Below are positions 53,998 through 62,724 of a DNA stretch of 64,000 nucleotides, one piece after another. The notes beneath the pieces are model-generated. The model did no database searches, was not told where the DNA came from, and saw only the letters and a list, made by a program, of their open reading frames with translations. The position numbers were made by a program, and so were the translations under genes. The stretch comes from an uncultured Clostridia bacterium. GTDB taxonomy: Bacteria > Bacillota > Clostridia > TANB77 > CAG-508. Every line of letters begins with the position of its first letter. Position 1 is the stretch's first letter. The stretch is taken from NCBI GenBank assembly GCA_934121905.1, contig CAKOVI010000004.1, positions 62,001-126,000 of the forward strand, given 5' to 3'.

Positions 53998-56151
53998 ATG
54001 AAAAAAATCGACAAAATAAAAAATATCATATCTAGTTATCCAATACTAGTAATAGCGTTTATGACATTATTAAAACCAGATGTTATTTATAATAGTGAAG
54101 TTATAAATTGGTGTTTTAATATATTTGATATTATTTTAGGAATTATTATAGTAGTGGTGTCACATAAAGAAATTTTCAAAAGTAAGATTACTATGATTTT
54201 ATTCCTAGAAATAGCAATATTACTTATATCAACTATTATAAATAATAACAATATAGTATATGCATTAAAATTTTATATTCCATTTATAATATTATTTTTA
54301 TATTTGGAATTTTTAATAACAAGTAATAAAAGTAGAAAAATGTTCAATTCTATATGTATGGTTACAGGAATATTTTGTATTATTAACTTTATAACAGTTT
54401 TGATGAACTCAAATATAGGAAGTACCGATAATCAAGATAGAATGTATTTTTTGGGATATGACAATAGCATGGCAAGCATTTTAATTATGACGGCTTTTTT
54501 ATTTATATTGACTTCAAAATTAAAATTTAAAAAAATAAAAAATGAATATATGACTATATTAATAATTATTGTGTTGACATGTTTTATGATTAGATCGGCA
54601 ACAGCTAAAATTGGTGCAACTATGCTTATTGTATTTATAATGTTAACTTATAAAAAGAATATATTGTCTAAAATTAATTACTATGTATACCTAATGGTGG
54701 TAATTATAATGTTTTTATGCATTGTTATTTTTAGAAACCAAGCATTTTTTAAGGGAATAGTTGTCGACGTATTACAGAGAGACTTAACTTTTTCGGGAAG
54801 AACTCAAATATGGGATATGTCCATGAATGAAATACAAAAAAATCCAATTTTTGGAATGGGTGTTTCAAAAATGGAAGAGAGAAATGAAAAAATAGGAATA
54901 TACCATGCTCATTCTACGTTTCTAAATGTAGCACTAGAAGGAGGCATAATATATTTATCGGTATATTTATTAAAATTAATTGTTATAGGCAAAAAATTAA
55001 ATAAAACGAGTAATCTCGAATACAAATCTATAGTTTCTTTCGCAATATTTATATACTATGTTATGGGTATAGGAGAAGTATATGTAAGAAATCAGCTATT
55101 ATATATTTTTTTCTATAGTGCTTATTATGGCGAAAAAATTATTAGGGAGTTTTCAAAAAAGAATATTACTGTAATTTCTTCAAATGATAATCAAAGGAAA
55201 AATGCAGGACCTAAAGCCCCAGAAGATATAAATATTATTTTGAATAACAATTATAATGATGTTAAGGTAATAAAAATATATAGAGACAAATTCTTTAAAA
55301 TAAAGGTAGTATACAATTTTATAAAAACATGTTTCAGTGATAATATTGTTATTATTCAATTTCCAATGGTATTAAAAAAATCTGTATACAAAATCCTGAA
55401 CAGAAATAAAAAAATAATTTTGATTCATGACATTGCAGGATTAAGAATGGGTGAAAAGGAAATACTAGAAAAAGAGATTGAAGTATTTAAATGTTTTGAT
55501 TATGTGATTGTTCATAATAAAGTTATGAAAAGATTTTTAGAAAATAATGGAATACAAGAAGAAAAGATATTTGAATTAGAATTATTTGACTATCTTTGCG
55601 ACGAAAGTGGCAAAAAAGAAAAGCAAGACAGTAAAGGTATTGTATTTGCAGGAAATTTAGCTAAAAGTGAATTTTTAAACGAAATTGAAGAGGATAATAT
55701 AAACTTTGAATTTAATTTATATGGAATAGGATATAATAAACAAGATACAGAAAAAATTAAATACAAGGGAAGCTATGAACCCGAGGTATTACCTAGCAAA
55801 TTAGAAGGAAAATTAGGATTAGTTTGGGATGGAAAATGCGATGAAAGTGACGAGGATATTACGTATAAAAGATATACTAAATACAACAATCCGCATAAAT
55901 TATCATGCTATCTTGCAGCAGGATTGCCAGTCATAGTATGGAAAAAGGCAGCTATAGCAAAATTTGTAGAAGAAAATAATATTGGATATTTAATTAATAA
56001 TATATATGAAATTAATGATATTGACTATACTATATATAATGAAAAAGTAAAAAATGTTAATATTATTAAAAAGCGCGTAAAGGAAGGCTATTATACAAAA
56101 AAAGTTATTGAAAAAATAATAATTGATATTGAGAATGGAGAAAAGCAGTAA
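53998..56151 (+). CDS. Wzy-like polymerase fused to galactofuranosyltransferase-like domain
   Basis: 717 residues from ATG 53998 (GAGG upstream). Residues 1-395: about ten membrane helices with the O-antigen ligase/polymerase pattern, including RTQIWDMSMNEIQKNPIFGMG and HAHSTFLNVALEGG. Residues about 400-717: a soluble GT-B-type domain (IVIIQFPMVLKKSVYKIL, IILIHDIAGLRMGEKE, GIVFAGNLAKSEFL, NPHKLSCYLAAGLPVIVWKKAAI) of the beta-1,6-galactofuranosyltransferase/Gtf3-like group. UDP-galactopyranose mutase is encoded at 60381, so a Galf donor is available. Polymerase-transferase fusion is unusual. Confidence 0.75.
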   Translation: MKKIDKIKNIISSYPILVIAFMTLLKPDVIYNSEVINWCFNIFDIILGIIIVVVSHKEIFKSKITMILFLEIAILLISTIINNNNIVYALKFYIPFIILFLYLEFLITSNKSRKMFNSICMVTGIFCIINFITVLMNSNIGSTDNQDRMYFLGYDNSMASILIMTAFLFILTSKLKFKKIKNEYMTILIIIVLTCFMIRSATAKIGATMLIVFIMLTYKKNILSKINYYVYLMVVIIMFLCIVIFRNQAFFKGIVVDVLQRDLTFSGRTQIWDMSMNEIQKNPIFGMGVSKMEERNEKIGIYHAHSTFLNVALEGGIIYLSVYLLKLIVIGKKLNKTSNLEYKSIVSFAIFIYYVMGIGEVYVRNQLLYIFFYSAYYGEKIIREFSKKNITVISSNDNQRKNAGPKAPEDINIILNNNYNDVKVIKIYRDKFFKIKVVYNFIKTCFSDNIVIIQFPMVLKKSVYKILNRNKKIILIHDIAGLRMGEKEILEKEIEVFKCFDYVIVHNKVMKRFLENNGIQEEKIFELELFDYLCDESGKKEKQDSKGIVFAGNLAKSEFLNEIEEDNINFEFNLYGIGYNKQDTEKIKYKGSYEPEVLPSKLEGKLGLVWDGKCDESDEDITYKRYTKYNNPHKLSCYLAAGLPVIVWKKAAIAKFVEENNIGYLINNIYEINDIDYTIYNEKVKNVNIIKKRVKEGYYTKKVIEKIIIDIENGEKQ

Positions 56152-56152
56152 A

Positions 56153-57598
56153 ATGAAGAAGTCAATAATAAAGAATTACATATATAATTTGACATATCAA
56201 ATACTGATATTAGTATTACCACTATTAACAACACCGTATGTATCAAGAGTATTAGGAGCAGAAAATGTAGGAATATATAGCTATACAGCCTCAATAGTTT
56301 CTTATTTTGTATTATTCGGTTCTTTAGGAATATCAATGTATGGACAAAGAGAAATTGCATATGCGAGAGATAACGTTAAAAAGAGAACAAAAATATTTAT
56401 AGAAATAAATTTGATAAAGATAGTAACAATGACTATTGCAACGATTGCATTTATTTTTTCATTTGGAATAGGACAACAGTATTCTATATATTACAGGATA
56501 TTAATACTAGAACTAATTGCAAATACTTTGGATATTAGTTGGTTTTTCCAAGGATTAGAGGAATTCAAAAAAACTATTACTAGGAATACAATAGTTAAGT
56601 TAATTAGTGTTATATTTATATTTGTGTTTATAAAAAATCCAAGTGATTTATGGCTCTATATTTTGATTTATGCATTATCTAATTTATTAGGAAATATAAG
56701 CCTTTGGATGTATCTTCCGAAATATTTAACTAGTGTAAATATTAAGTCTTTAAAAGTTAAAGAGCATATATTACCAATATTAGGACTATTTATTCCACAA
56801 ATAGCAATGCAGGTATATTTAGTGCTAGATAAAACAATGTTAGGTAGCATACTAAATGATATGATACAAGTTGGAAACTATGAGCAGTCACAAAAAATAG
56901 TAAAAACGGCTCTAACTCTTGTTACAGCTCTTGGAACAGTGGTAGCACCAAGAATTGCTAATATTATTTCAAATGGTAATAAAAAAGAGGTTGATAAATA
57001 TTTAGAAAATTCTTTTAGATTTGTTTGGCTACTAGGATTTCCAATGATGATGGGGTTAATTGCTATTTCTGATACTGTAGTACCTTGGTTTTTAGGTGGA
57101 GGGTATGAAGAATCAAAGATGCTTATAAAAATAGGTGCAATGCTTATTATGGCAATAGGATTAAATAATGTAAGTGGAATACAATATTTGATTCCAGCTA
57201 AAAAGCAAAAAATATATACGAAATCCGTAATAATAGGTGCTATGGCAAATTTTTTAATGAACCTTATTTTTATTCCAAAATTTAAAGCTGGAGGTGCAAT
57301 TTTATCATCTGTAATAGCAGAATTTTTAATATTGTATGTTCAATTGCTTGGTGTTAAGGATGATTTTAATGTGTCAATTGTAATAAAAAATGCTTGGAAA
57401 TATATAATTAGCTCTTTAATTATGTTTATTCCAACATATGCCATAGGCAAATATATGAATGCTACAATAGCTACTACTCTTATCCAGGTTATAGTTGCCA
57501 TAATTATATATGGAAGCATGCTATTATTAGCAAAGGACAATTTTGTAATTGGGATAATAAAACAAGTAAAAAATAAAATTCAAGGAAAGAAGGTTTAA
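56153..57598 (+). CDS. Wzx-type polysaccharide flippase
   Basis: 481 residues from ATG 56153 (GGAGAA at a suitable distance). MATE/MOP-like oligosaccharide exporter with about 12-14 membrane segments: LVLPLLTTPYVSRVLGAENV is the typical N-terminus and GSLGISMYGQREIAYAR follows. It flips the lipid-linked repeat unit for the Wzy-like polymerase encoded just before. Confidence 0.92.
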   Translation: MKKSIIKNYIYNLTYQILILVLPLLTTPYVSRVLGAENVGIYSYTASIVSYFVLFGSLGISMYGQREIAYARDNVKKRTKIFIEINLIKIVTMTIATIAFIFSFGIGQQYSIYYRILILELIANTLDISWFFQGLEEFKKTITRNTIVKLISVIFIFVFIKNPSDLWLYILIYALSNLLGNISLWMYLPKYLTSVNIKSLKVKEHILPILGLFIPQIAMQVYLVLDKTMLGSILNDMIQVGNYEQSQKIVKTALTLVTALGTVVAPRIANIISNGNKKEVDKYLENSFRFVWLLGFPMMMGLIAISDTVVPWFLGGGYEESKMLIKIGAMLIMAIGLNNVSGIQYLIPAKKQKIYTKSVIIGAMANFLMNLIFIPKFKAGGAILSSVIAEFLILYVQLLGVKDDFNVSIVIKNAWKYIISSLIMFIPTYAIGKYMNATIATTLIQVIVAIIIYGSMLLLAKDNFVIGIIKQVKNKIQGKKV

Positions 57599-59572
57599 AT
57601 GATAGAATACAAACAATTAATCAAAGATATTATTGGAGATAAAAATTTAAAAAGAATATATACATCAAGAATAAACTACAGAAAATTAAATAATCATAAT
57701 AAAAAAATCTCTAAAATAACGGCCATAATGAAAACCAGACTTCTAAATGACTATGATAAATTATTTCAGTTGGTAAAATTACAAAAAAAAGAAGGTAGAT
57801 ATTTTTATTATTCAATAGATTTTTTTAAACAATTGTATTATGAGCATGATGTAATAGGAAATTTAATGGTTGATTATGAGAAATTTTTAGAAAAATCTTT
57901 GAAAGAGTATGAAAAAGAGACTTCTAACGAATATAACGATTGTATAAATGCAATAAAAAATTTTATTGATAGAGAAGTAAAGCTAGTAAATAATGAAAAA
58001 ATTAAACAAAATTTAGAAGGAATAAAATTTAAAAGTGCTAATTCTTTTCAAGAGGCATTACAACGTATATTATGTTTAAATCAATTATTATGGCAAACAG
58101 GACATTATCTAAATGGGTTAGGAAGATTAGATAAAATATTATTTAGGTATTATGAAAGAGACTTAAATAATAATATATTAACATATGATAATGCTAGAGA
58201 AATGATAAAGGAATTTTTAGAAATGCTACATATGGATTACTACTTTAAGAGCAATTCTTTAGCAGGTGATACTGGACAGATTATAATACTTGGAGGGGAA
58301 GATAAAGAAGGAAGCTATTTATGTAATGAATTGACTTATATGTTTATAGATGTTATTAAAGAAATGCAAAATCCTGATCCTAAAATATTATTAAGGGTAA
58401 GCAAAAACACTCCAAAAAAACTAATTGAGAAATCTTTGGATTGCATAAAAACAGGAATAGGGTGTCCATTATTTGCAAATGATGATGTAATAATACCTAG
58501 GCTGATAGAATTTGGATTTGACAGGAATGATGTATTTAATTATGGAACAGCAGCATGTTGGGAGCCGTTTATTACAGGAAAGTCATTTGACCAAAATAAT
58601 ATTAGGTCAATATCTTTTATGAAACCATGGCAGAAAATGCTAGAAAATGAGGATTTGAACAAATTTAGCAAAAGCGAAGAACTAACAAATGCATATTATG
58701 ATTATTTAGAGAAATATTTAGAAGAATTTAAGTCTGATGTGGATAAAATAAAGTTCACAAAAGACCCATTACTATCAATTTTTACAGATAATTGCCTAAA
58801 AAACAATAAAGATATATCTGAAGGTGGAGCAAAATACAGTAATTATGGTTTTACAGGTGTAGGACTTTCTAATTTGGTAAATTCAATACTTATGGTTGAT
58901 GAATATGTATTTAAAAGTAAAAAGTGTACATTAGAGGATTTTTATAATATAATAAAAAACAATTATAAAGGACAGGAAAAACTATTACAGGAAATAAGAG
59001 AAAATAAAAATAAGTATGGAAAAGATAACGTAAATATATTAAATTTATCAAATGATATTATTAAAAGAGTATCAACATTTTTTGAAAATAAGAAGAATCC
59101 TCTAGGAGGTAAATATAAATTCGGGCTTAGTGCACCATCTTATATAGATGAATCAAAAGAGTGTCCAGCTTCTTTTGATGGAAGAAAAAATGGAGAACCT
59201 TTCGGAGTTCATATTTCTTGTGATGTATTAAATGGATATACAGAGCTAGTTCAATTTGCAGCTAAATTAGACTATGGAGACAATCGTTTTAATGGGAATG
59301 TAATAGATTTTTTTGTATCTCCTAATTTTATAGAAGATAATTTTGATAAATTTGTTGATTTTTTAATGGCAAGTATAAAGGTTGGATTTTTTGAAATGCA
59401 AATGAATGTAATAAGTAGTGAAAAACTGTTAGAAGCAAGGAAAAATCCTGAAAAATTTCCAAATTTAATAGTTAGAGTTTGGGGATTTAGTGCATATTTT
59501 AATGATTTGCCAGAAGAATACAAAGAATATATTATTGAAAGAGCCTTAAGAAGTGAAGGGAAAATTGTATAA
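57599..59572 (+). CDS. Glycyl radical enzyme, eliminase-type
   Basis: 657 residues. Pyruvate formate-lyase-like fold: active-site Cys in NYGTAACWEPF near residue 320, and the C-terminal radical loop LIVRVWGFSAYFNDL (RVxG[FY]SA; Gly near residue 636). The Cys-x-Glu arrangement (C-W-E) is that of GREs that remove water, amine or similar groups (diol dehydratase, CutC, HypD types); PFL itself has Cys-Cys. Shorter than PFL (about 750) because of N-terminal trimming. Its activase overlaps by one base. It lies in an exopolysaccharide locus, so a sugar, polyol or linked substrate is possible; substrate unknown. Oxygen-sensitive, implying an anaerobe. Confidence 0.88.
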   Translation: MIEYKQLIKDIIGDKNLKRIYTSRINYRKLNNHNKKISKITAIMKTRLLNDYDKLFQLVKLQKKEGRYFYYSIDFFKQLYYEHDVIGNLMVDYEKFLEKSLKEYEKETSNEYNDCINAIKNFIDREVKLVNNEKIKQNLEGIKFKSANSFQEALQRILCLNQLLWQTGHYLNGLGRLDKILFRYYERDLNNNILTYDNAREMIKEFLEMLHMDYYFKSNSLAGDTGQIIILGGEDKEGSYLCNELTYMFIDVIKEMQNPDPKILLRVSKNTPKKLIEKSLDCIKTGIGCPLFANDDVIIPRLIEFGFDRNDVFNYGTAACWEPFITGKSFDQNNIRSISFMKPWQKMLENEDLNKFSKSEELTNAYYDYLEKYLEEFKSDVDKIKFTKDPLLSIFTDNCLKNNKDISEGGAKYSNYGFTGVGLSNLVNSILMVDEYVFKSKKCTLEDFYNIIKNNYKGQEKLLQEIRENKNKYGKDNVNILNLSNDIIKRVSTFFENKKNPLGGKYKFGLSAPSYIDESKECPASFDGRKNGEPFGVHISCDVLNGYTELVQFAAKLDYGDNRFNGNVIDFFVSPNFIEDNFDKFVDFLMASIKVGFFEMQMNVISSEKLLEARKNPEKFPNLIVRVWGFSAYFNDLPEEYKEYIIERALRSEGKIV

Positions 59573-60339
59573 TGGAAAAGAAAGAAGTAATAGTAACTAA
59601 TATACAAAGATTTTCATTGCAAGATGGCCCAGGAATTAGAACAACGGTATTTTTTAAGGGTTGTAATTTAAGATGCCCTTGGTGTTCTAATCCTGAGAAT
59701 ATAAAATTTGAAATAGAGGATTATATTTATAGTAACGACAGAGGTACGTATGGATATAAAATTTCGTTAAGAGAACTTTTTGATGAAATCATGAAAGATA
59801 AAGAATTTTATATAAATGGTGGAGGAGTAACTTTTTCTGGGGGGGAATGTTTGCTCCAAATGAAAACAATAGAGCCACTCTTACAAAAACTAAAAGATGA
59901 AAAAATAAATATTTGCATTGAAACAGCATTAACTGTACCAAAAATGTTTTTGGAAATTGCACTAAAATATGTTGATTTATTCTATGTTGATATGAAAATA
60001 TTAGATGAGACTTTAGCCAAGAAGATAAATGGAGATACTAATATATATAAAGAAAATTTGAAATTACTTGATTTTTTTAAAAAAGATTATATAATTAGAA
60101 TACCTATTGTTAATGGATATACATATACTAGTAAAAATATCAATGAGATTATGAAAACATTAAATACAATTAAACCATTAAAGGTAGAAATTTTTAAAAT
60201 TCATAATTTAGCTAAAAAAAAGTATGACACACTTCAAAGAGAAATCTTTAAAGATAAAGAAATCTCTGATGAACAAATGCAAGAAATTAAAATAAAAATA
60301 GAGAATATGAAGATAAAATGCGATATTATAAAAATATAA
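59572..60339 (+). CDS. Glycyl radical enzyme activase (radical SAM)
   Basis: 255 residues. TNIQRFSLQDGPGIRTTVFF and the CxxxCxxC site CNLRCPWCSNPEN; YINGGGVTFSGGECLLQ and the later DLFYVDMKI are standard for PFL-activating-enzyme family. No two-cluster ferredoxin insert is present, as in PflA itself; most diol-dehydratase activases have one. It abstracts hydrogen from the radical Gly of the partner at 57599; the ATG overlaps that gene's stop. Confidence 0.9.
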   Translation: MEKKEVIVTNIQRFSLQDGPGIRTTVFFKGCNLRCPWCSNPENIKFEIEDYIYSNDRGTYGYKISLRELFDEIMKDKEFYINGGGVTFSGGECLLQMKTIEPLLQKLKDEKINICIETALTVPKMFLEIALKYVDLFYVDMKILDETLAKKINGDTNIYKENLKLLDFFKKDYIIRIPIVNGYTYTSKNINEIMKTLNTIKPLKVEIFKIHNLAKKKYDTLQREIFKDKEISDEQMQEIKIKIENMKIKCDIIKI

Positions 60340-60380
60340 AAAATGCAGATAAATTGAATAAAAAAATAGGAGAGATTATT

Positions 60381-61511
60381 ATGAAATACAATTACCTAAT
60401 AGTAGGCTCAGGCCTATTCGGAGCAACCTTTGCTCACGAAGCAACAAAAAAAGAAAAAAAATGTCTAGTAATAGACAAACGTCCGCACATAGCAGGAAAC
60501 ATCTACACAGAAAACAAAGACGGAATAAATGTCCACAAATATGGAGCACACATATTCCACACAAGTAACAAAGAAATCTGGAACTACATAAACCAATTTG
60601 CAGAATTCAACAGATACACAAACTCACCAGTTGCAAGATACAAAAACGAACTATACAACATGCCATTTAACATGAACACATTCAACAAATTATGGGGAGT
60701 AACAACACCAAAAGAAGCAAGAGAAAAAATAGAAGAAGAAAAAAGAGAAGCAAAAATAACAAATCCACAAAACTTAGAAGAACAAGCAATCAGTCTAGTT
60801 GGAAAAACAATATATGAAAAACTAGTAAAAGGATATACAGAAAAGCAATGGGGAAAAAGAGCAACAGAATTACCAAGTTTCATAATAAAAAGATTGCCAG
60901 TAAGATTTATATATGATAACAACTACTTTAATGACATATACCAAGGAATACCAATAGGAGGATATACTGGTATAATAGAAAAAATGCTAGAAGGAATAGA
61001 AGTAAAACTAAACTGTGACTACTTCGAAAATAGAGAAGAACTAGAAAATATAGCAGAAAAAATAATATTCACAGGTCCAATAGATAAATATTACAATTAT
61101 CAATTTGGAGAGCTAGAATATAGAAGCTTAAAATTCGAAACAGAAGAACTAGACGAAGAAAACTATCAAGGAAATGCAGTTGTAAATTACACAGAATATG
61201 AAATACCATATACAAGAATAATAGAACATAAGCATTTTGAATATGGTCCAAGCCTTGGAAAAACAGCAGAGGGAATAACAGCTCAAAAAACAATCATAAC
61301 AAAAGAATATCCAGACAAATGGGTACAAGGAAAAGAACCATATTATACAATGAATGATGAAAAAAACACTAAGCTTTACGAAAAATATAAAGAACTAGCA
61401 AATAAAGACAATAAAGTTATATTTGGAGGAAGATTAGGACAATACAAATATTTTGATATGGACAAGGTAATTTTAGAAGCATTAAATTTAGCCAAAGAAG
61501 AATTAAATTAA
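60381..61511 (+). CDS. glf: UDP-galactopyranose mutase
   Basis: 376 residues from ATG 60381 (AGGAGAG upstream; an earlier in-frame ATG at 60318 lacks a site and overlaps the activase). FAD-binding YLIVGSGLFGATFAHEA, KRPHIAGNIYTENKDG, YGAHIFHTSNKEIWNYINQF and KGYTEKQWGKRATELPS with the conserved Lys/Arg; IFGGRLGQYKYFDMD at the end. It makes UDP-galactofuranose, used by the Galf-type transferases of this locus. Confidence 0.96.
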   Translation: MKYNYLIVGSGLFGATFAHEATKKEKKCLVIDKRPHIAGNIYTENKDGINVHKYGAHIFHTSNKEIWNYINQFAEFNRYTNSPVARYKNELYNMPFNMNTFNKLWGVTTPKEAREKIEEEKREAKITNPQNLEEQAISLVGKTIYEKLVKGYTEKQWGKRATELPSFIIKRLPVRFIYDNNYFNDIYQGIPIGGYTGIIEKMLEGIEVKLNCDYFENREELENIAEKIIFTGPIDKYYNYQFGELEYRSLKFETEELDEENYQGNAVVNYTEYEIPYTRIIEHKHFEYGPSLGKTAEGITAQKTIITKEYPDKWVQGKEPYYTMNDEKNTKLYEKYKELANKDNKVIFGGRLGQYKYFDMDKVILEALNLAKEELN

Positions 61512-61569
61512 AAAACTATGAACAAGTAGGCATATAATTCAAAATTATAGAAAGGTATGGTGAAGAAAA

Positions 61570-62634
61570 ATGGGAAAACATAGTAAGGAAAATGTAAAAG
61601 AAAAGAAAAAGACAAGTGTATTCAAAATAATTTTAAGAATATTATTGGTAATACTAATAATTTTAGTGATATTAGCAGGTATTGGAGTAGGGTTCATTAG
61701 TAGCAAGCTTGGAAAACTAAATGTAGAAAAGATTGATGAAACACAAATTGGTATATCAGAAGATACTAAAAAAGAACTTTCTGGATATAGAAATATAGCA
61801 TTATTAGGAATAGATAGTCGTGCAGATGATTATGGTCTTGGAAATAGAAGTGATTGTATTATAATTGCAAGTATGGATCAGAAAACAAAAAATATAAAAC
61901 TAATATCTGTATATAGAGATACATATATGCAAGTAGAAGAAAAGGGTAAAAAAGTGTTGGATAAAGTAACACATGCATATTCATATGGTGGAGCACAAAA
62001 CACACTAAAAGCTTTAAATACAAACTTAGACCTAAATATATCTGAATATTTAACCGTAAACTTTGATGCAGTAATTGCTGCTGTTGATGTTATGGGTGGA
62101 GTTACAATAGATATAGAAAACGAAGAATTAAAATACATAAATGATTATGTACATGCAACTTCACAAAGTTCAGGAGTAAAATCATCAGATGTAACAAAAG
62201 CAGGTAAGCAAACACTAAATGGTGTACAAGCTGTTGCATATTCAAGAATAAGATATACTGCAGGTGGAGACTATAAAAGAACAGAAAGAATGAGAACTGT
62301 AATAGAAGCAATGCTTACAAAAGCAAAAACATTAAGTGTTGGACAATTAAATCAATTAGTAAATACAATGCTTCCAAAAATAAATACCAACATAACAGGA
62401 ACAGAAATTTTAGGATTAGCACCAAGTATAGCATCATACAATATAACTGACAGCATGGGATGGCCATATGAAACAAAAGGTATAACATTAGATAGATGGT
62501 ATGGTATACCTGTAACATTAGAAAGCAATGTTGAAAAATTACATAAAGAAGCCTTTGGACAGCCTGACTATGTGGTAAATGATACAATAAAAGATATTAG
62601 TAACCAAATTATCAAGAAAACAAATTATAAATAG
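61570..62634 (+). CDS. LytR-CpsA-Psr family glycopolymer ligase
   Basis: 354 residues. A single N-terminal membrane helix (about 18-42) and the LCP core: NIALLGIDSRADDYGLGNRSD, IKLISVYRDTYMQV, DKVTHAYSYGGAQNTLKAL, VDVMGGVTIDIENEE and VQAVAYSRIRYTAGGDYKRT. These enzymes transfer lipid-linked polymers to peptidoglycan. At the end of the locus it would attach the finished polysaccharide to the wall. AAAGGTATGG-type spacing precedes ATG; a terminator follows. Confidence 0.93.
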   Translation: MGKHSKENVKEKKKTSVFKIILRILLVILIILVILAGIGVGFISSKLGKLNVEKIDETQIGISEDTKKELSGYRNIALLGIDSRADDYGLGNRSDCIIIASMDQKTKNIKLISVYRDTYMQVEEKGKKVLDKVTHAYSYGGAQNTLKALNTNLDLNISEYLTVNFDAVIAAVDVMGGVTIDIENEELKYINDYVHATSQSSGVKSSDVTKAGKQTLNGVQAVAYSRIRYTAGGDYKRTERMRTVIEAMLTKAKTLSVGQLNQLVNTMLPKINTNITGTEILGLAPSIASYNITDSMGWPYETKGITLDRWYGIPVTLESNVEKLHKEAFGQPDYVVNDTIKDISNQIIKKTNYK

Positions 62635-62644
62635 TGTTTTAAAA

Positions 62645-62671
62645 GAAAATAGCAAAAATATTGCTATTTTC
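62645..62671 (+). terminator. Terminator of the exopolysaccharide locus
   Basis: AAAATAGCAA pairs with TTGCTATTTT around AAATA, then TCTTATTTTTTT. Confidence 0.8.
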
Positions 62672-62724
62672 TTATTTTTTTAGTACAATATAAAAAGCTA
62701 AAAAGAGAGAGGAGAGAGTTGCGA

